Assembly (NCBI GenBank): GCA_002413455.1
Contig: DHXA01000240.1
Coordinates: 3,162-29,774, forward strand
Direction: 5' to 3'
Length of the DNA stretch: 26,613 nt
From: Rhodanobacter sp. UBA5168
Lineage (GTDB): Bacteria; Pseudomonadota; Gammaproteobacteria; Xanthomonadales; Rhodanobacteraceae
The notes beneath the pieces were generated by a model. That model was not told where the DNA came from and made no database searches. It worked only from the letters and a program-made list of their open reading frames with translations. This document shows positions 24,681-26,613 of this stretch, one piece after another. Position 1 is the stretch's first letter. Each line of letters opens with the position of its first letter. Position numbers and translations under genes: made by a program.

Positions 24681-25046
24681 ATGGCACGCATCCTGATCGT
24701 CGACGACTCCCCGTCGCAATTGCTGGGCATCAAGCGGATCGTCGAAAAACTCGGGCATGAAACCCTTTCGGCCGAAGACGGCGCCGCCGGCGTGGAAGTG
24801 GCCAAGCAGGAAATGCCCGACCTGATCCTGATGGATGTGGTGATGCCCAACCTCAACGGCTTCCAGGCCACCCGCACGATCAGCAAGAATGCCGAAACGG
24901 CGCACATCCCGATCATCCTGGTGACCACCAAGGATCAGGAGACCGACAAGGTTTGGGGCATGCGCCAGGGTGCCAAGGCCTATGTAACCAAGCCGATCAA
25001 GGAAGAGGAACTGGTCAAGGCATTGAACGAGTTCCTGCCGAGCTGA
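24681..25046 (+). CDS. pilH: CheY-like response regulator, PilH type
   Basis: A single receiver domain of 121 residues. The acid pocket is Asp8/Asp9, the phosphorylation site Asp52 (LILMDVVMP), the switch residues Thr82/Thr83 and Tyr101, and the invariant Lys104. The start MARILIVDDSP and the segment VTTKDQETDKVWGMRQGAK are very close to Pseudomonas PilH, which helps control type IV pilus retraction in the Pil-Chp chemosensory pathway. No output domain is present. PilG is the closest alternative, but PilG usually carries a longer N-terminus. It stands alone here, separate from other pil genes, with its own promoter and a strong terminator. Confidence 0.87.
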   Translation: MARILIVDDSPSQLLGIKRIVEKLGHETLSAEDGAAGVEVAKQEMPDLILMDVVMPNLNGFQATRTISKNAETAHIPIILVTTKDQETDKVWGMRQGAKAYVTKPIKEEELVKALNEFLPS

Positions 25047-25070
25047 TCCGCTTCTTCCCGGGGTCACGAA

Positions 25071-25100
25071 AAAAAACGGCGCTCTTGGGCGCCGTTTTTT
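25071..25100. terminator. Bidirectional intrinsic terminator between pilH and the dnaJ-like gene
   Basis: AAAAAACGGCGC (25071-25082), loop TCTTGG, and GCGCCGTTTTTT (25089-25100) form a perfect 12-bp stem. Its T6 (and the A-run on the other side, from 25069) makes it work on both strands, for pilH on plus and the dnaJ-like gene on minus. Confidence 0.92.
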
Positions 25101-25122
25101 ATGCGTGGACTGCCGCCATCCC

Positions 25123-26022
25123 TCAACGACGCGGGTCGTAATCCATGAACTGTTCGTGCAGCGCCTTGTAGGCCGCGCGCTGCCCGTCATCGTCAGGCAC
25201 CGGCACACGAATCGACAATTCCACCAACTGATCACCCGGATGCGCGCCAGGCATGCCACGCCCCTTCAGGCGCAGCTTGCGTCCCGACTGCGAACCGGCC
25301 GGTATGCGCAAATCGACCGTGCCGGCCAGCGTCGGCACCGGTACCGTGGCACCGAGCGCGGCTTCCCACGGTGCAATCGGCAGCACATGCACGACATTGC
25401 GGCCGTCCAGCCGGAAACGTGCGTCGTCGCGTATACCCACTTCCAGCAGCAGATCGCCGTTCGGACCGCCGGCCATGCCGGCCTGCCCCTGACCGGACAA
25501 TCGGATCACCTGCCCCGGCTGGATGCCGGCTGGAATCTTCACTTCCAGCACGCGCTCACCGCCGGCCGGGTCCTGCATCGCCAGTCGCGTGCGGCCGCCG
25601 TCGAACGCGGTCTGCAGTTCGATCTGCACGGACGCCTGCACATCGCGCCCGCGCCGTGGACGTGGCTGCCCGCGCTGACCACTGGCCGCGCCACGGCCGA
25701 ACAGACTCTCGAAGAAGTCGCTGAAGTCGCCGTCACCGCCGTCGCCAAAGCTCTGGCCCTGTCCTTTCCAGCCTGGAGGTGGACGGAACTGTTCGCCCTG
25801 GCGATAACCGCCGGCACGCAGCTGATCGTAGGAGCGCCGCTTCTCGCCGTCCTTGAGTACTTCATTGGCTTCGTTGACCGCCTTGAATTTCTCCTCGGCG
25901 CCGGCCTCCTTGTTCTTGTCCGGGTGGTATTTGCGCGCCAGCTTGCGGTACGCCGCCTTGATTTCGGCCTCGCTGGCAGCGGGCTTCACACCCAGGATCT
26001 CGTAATAGTCTTTGAATTCCAC
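25123..26022 (-). CDS. cbpA: CbpA-like DnaJ (Hsp40) co-chaperone
   Basis: A co-chaperone of 299 residues (E. coli CbpA 306) that stimulates the ATPase of DnaK. Domains: J domain (about 5-70) with the HPD motif at 33-35; a Gly/Phe-rich linker (about 71-115); two C-terminal substrate-binding barrels (about 125-290), with no zinc-finger Cys motifs, which makes it type II rather than DnaJ proper. The start is GTG at 26022, supported by AGGAG about six bases upstream. It is downstream of hsp20 by 94 bp with a hairpin between. The pairing suggests a stress operon. DNA binding of the CbpA kind is not visible from sequence. Confidence 0.93.
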   Translation of the reverse strand: MEFKDYYEILGVKPAASEAEIKAAYRKLARKYHPDKNKEAGAEEKFKAVNEANEVLKDGEKRRSYDQLRAGGYRQGEQFRPPPGWKGQGQSFGDGGDGDFSDFFESLFGRGAASGQRGQPRPRRGRDVQASVQIELQTAFDGGRTRLAMQDPAGGERVLEVKIPAGIQPGQVIRLSGQGQAGMAGGPNGDLLLEVGIRDDARFRLDGRNVVHVLPIAPWEAALGATVPVPTLAGTVDLRIPAGSQSGRKLRLKGRGMPGAHPGDQLVELSIRVPVPDDDGQRAAYKALHEQFMDYDPRR

Positions 26023-26061
26023 GCAAGCTCCTGATCACTGGCGTCGCACAGCACAAAGCCG

Positions 26062-26095
26062 CGGTCCGCCGTGAATCATTATCCACGGCGGACCG
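26062..26095. terminator. Hairpin between hsp20 and cbpA
   Basis: CGGTCCGCCGTG (26062-26073) and CACGGCGGACCG (26084-26095) form a perfect 12-bp stem with a 10-base A/T-rich loop. On the minus strand, after the hsp20 stop, only short T runs follow (GGCTTTGTG), so it may be an attenuator or an RNA-processing stem rather than a full terminator. Confidence 0.5.
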
Positions 26096-26116
26096 GACTT
26101 TGATACAACGTTGTGC

Positions 26117-26569
26117 TTACCCGGCAGTATTGATGGTGATGCGTCGCGGCGTAGTCTCCGGCTTCTTCGGGATCGAGATCTCAAGCACACCGTGCCTGCC
26201 GTGCGCACTGATGCCGTCGGCATCGGCGCTTTCCGGCAACGCGAAGCGGCGATGGAACGTTCCGTAAACCCGCTCCTGCCGGGTCAACCTGCCGCCTTTT
26301 TCCTCGCTGTCGACCCTGCGTTCGCCCTTGATGGTGAGAATGCTCTTGTCCATGCTCACCTCGATCGTGGTCGGATCGACGCCCGGCACATCGGCGAGGA
26401 TCATGAAACGCTTGTCCTCTTCCCGGATATCCACCCGCGGCGCCCATTGGCTGGTTTCCACCGTGGACTGGTCATTGTCATCGCTGCTGAAGAAGCGTCC
26501 CAAGGCTCGGCGGAAGTCCTCGGACGGCACAAGATCATGGCTCCAGATGGATTGACGACTCGGATTCAT
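26117..26569 (-). CDS. Small heat shock protein, Hsp20/alpha-crystallin family
   Basis: An ATP-independent holdase that binds unfolding proteins and hands them to DnaK and its J partners. It has 150 residues. The alpha-crystallin domain spans about 44-135, starting PRVDIREEDKRFMILADVPG and ending GVLEISIPK. A short N-terminal region (1-43) and an I-x-I tail (ITI, 144-146) needed for oligomer assembly complete the family pattern. The ATG at 26569 has a strong GAGGAGG seven bases upstream; a longer frame from 26602 is rejected for that reason. The promoter lies mostly outside the window, so heat-shock sigma control cannot be judged. It probably forms an operon with the cbpA-like gene. Confidence 0.94.
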   Translation of the reverse strand: MNPSRQSIWSHDLVPSEDFRRALGRFFSSDDNDQSTVETSQWAPRVDIREEDKRFMILADVPGVDPTTIEVSMDKSILTIKGERRVDSEEKGGRLTRQERVYGTFHRRFALPESADADGISAHGRHGVLEISIPKKPETTPRRITINTAG

Positions 26570-26613
26570 GTCACTGCCTCCTCGATAGTTTCGCGGCACC
26601 ATTGCCGACTGCA

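Overview
The window is about 26.6 kb of high-GC chromosomal DNA from a gammaproteobacterium. The best fit is the Xanthomonadales, and within them a Rhodanobacter/Dyella/Frateuria-like member. This is judged from gene content, the PilH-type regulator, the RoxA-GNAT pair and the style of the intergenic repeats, and was not tested by any search. I see no prophage, integron, CRISPR array, complete insertion sequence, tRNA or rRNA. Nearly all of the DNA is ordinary core metabolism with well-conserved catalytic residues.

Layout. (1) 1-2431: the 5' part of fumC (minus, cut by the window edge) divergent from purB. (2) 2432-3966: a gene-poor spacer with a strong hairpin, then a beta-class glutathione S-transferase divergent from an HxlR-family regulator across a palindrome-rich gap. 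(3) 3973-14804: a compact assimilatory sulfate reduction locus. It holds cysG-cysK (minus), cysB (plus), the tightly coupled cysJ-cysI-cysH-sat/cysC operon (minus) and a divergent TauE/SafE-type permease. Together these activate sulfate to PAPS (Sat-CysC), reduce PAPS to sulfite (CysH), reduce sulfite to sulfide (CysJI with siroheme from CysG) and make cysteine (CysK), with CysB as regulator. (4) 14839-16979: roxA and an overlapping GNAT gene. (5) 17185-22888: sucA, sucB and lpdA, the whole 2-oxoglutarate dehydrogenase complex. (6) 22978-25046: a LOG-family phosphoribohydrolase, a YhdH/AcuI-type reductase and pilH. (7) 25123-26569: hsp20 followed by a cbpA-like DnaJ gene (minus).

The most interesting signals are regulatory. 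A 16-bp element, AGAYGTATAGACGTCY, occurs once in each of the two divergent gaps of the sulfur locus (6597-6612 and 13895-13910). It matches in 14 of 16 positions, looks like two tandem MetJ 'met boxes' (AGACGTCT), and overlaps a plausible -10 hexamer at both places. I found no such intergenic copy elsewhere in the window by eye. Other points are a Sat-CysC fusion in place of CysDN, with Ala at the usual phospho-Ser of the kinase; a possible 31-codon leader ORF that overlaps the sucA GTG start; two hairpins between sucA and sucB; a composite inverted-repeat element between sucB and lpdA; and a probable leaderless start for roxA. I did not find a clearly new multi-gene system.
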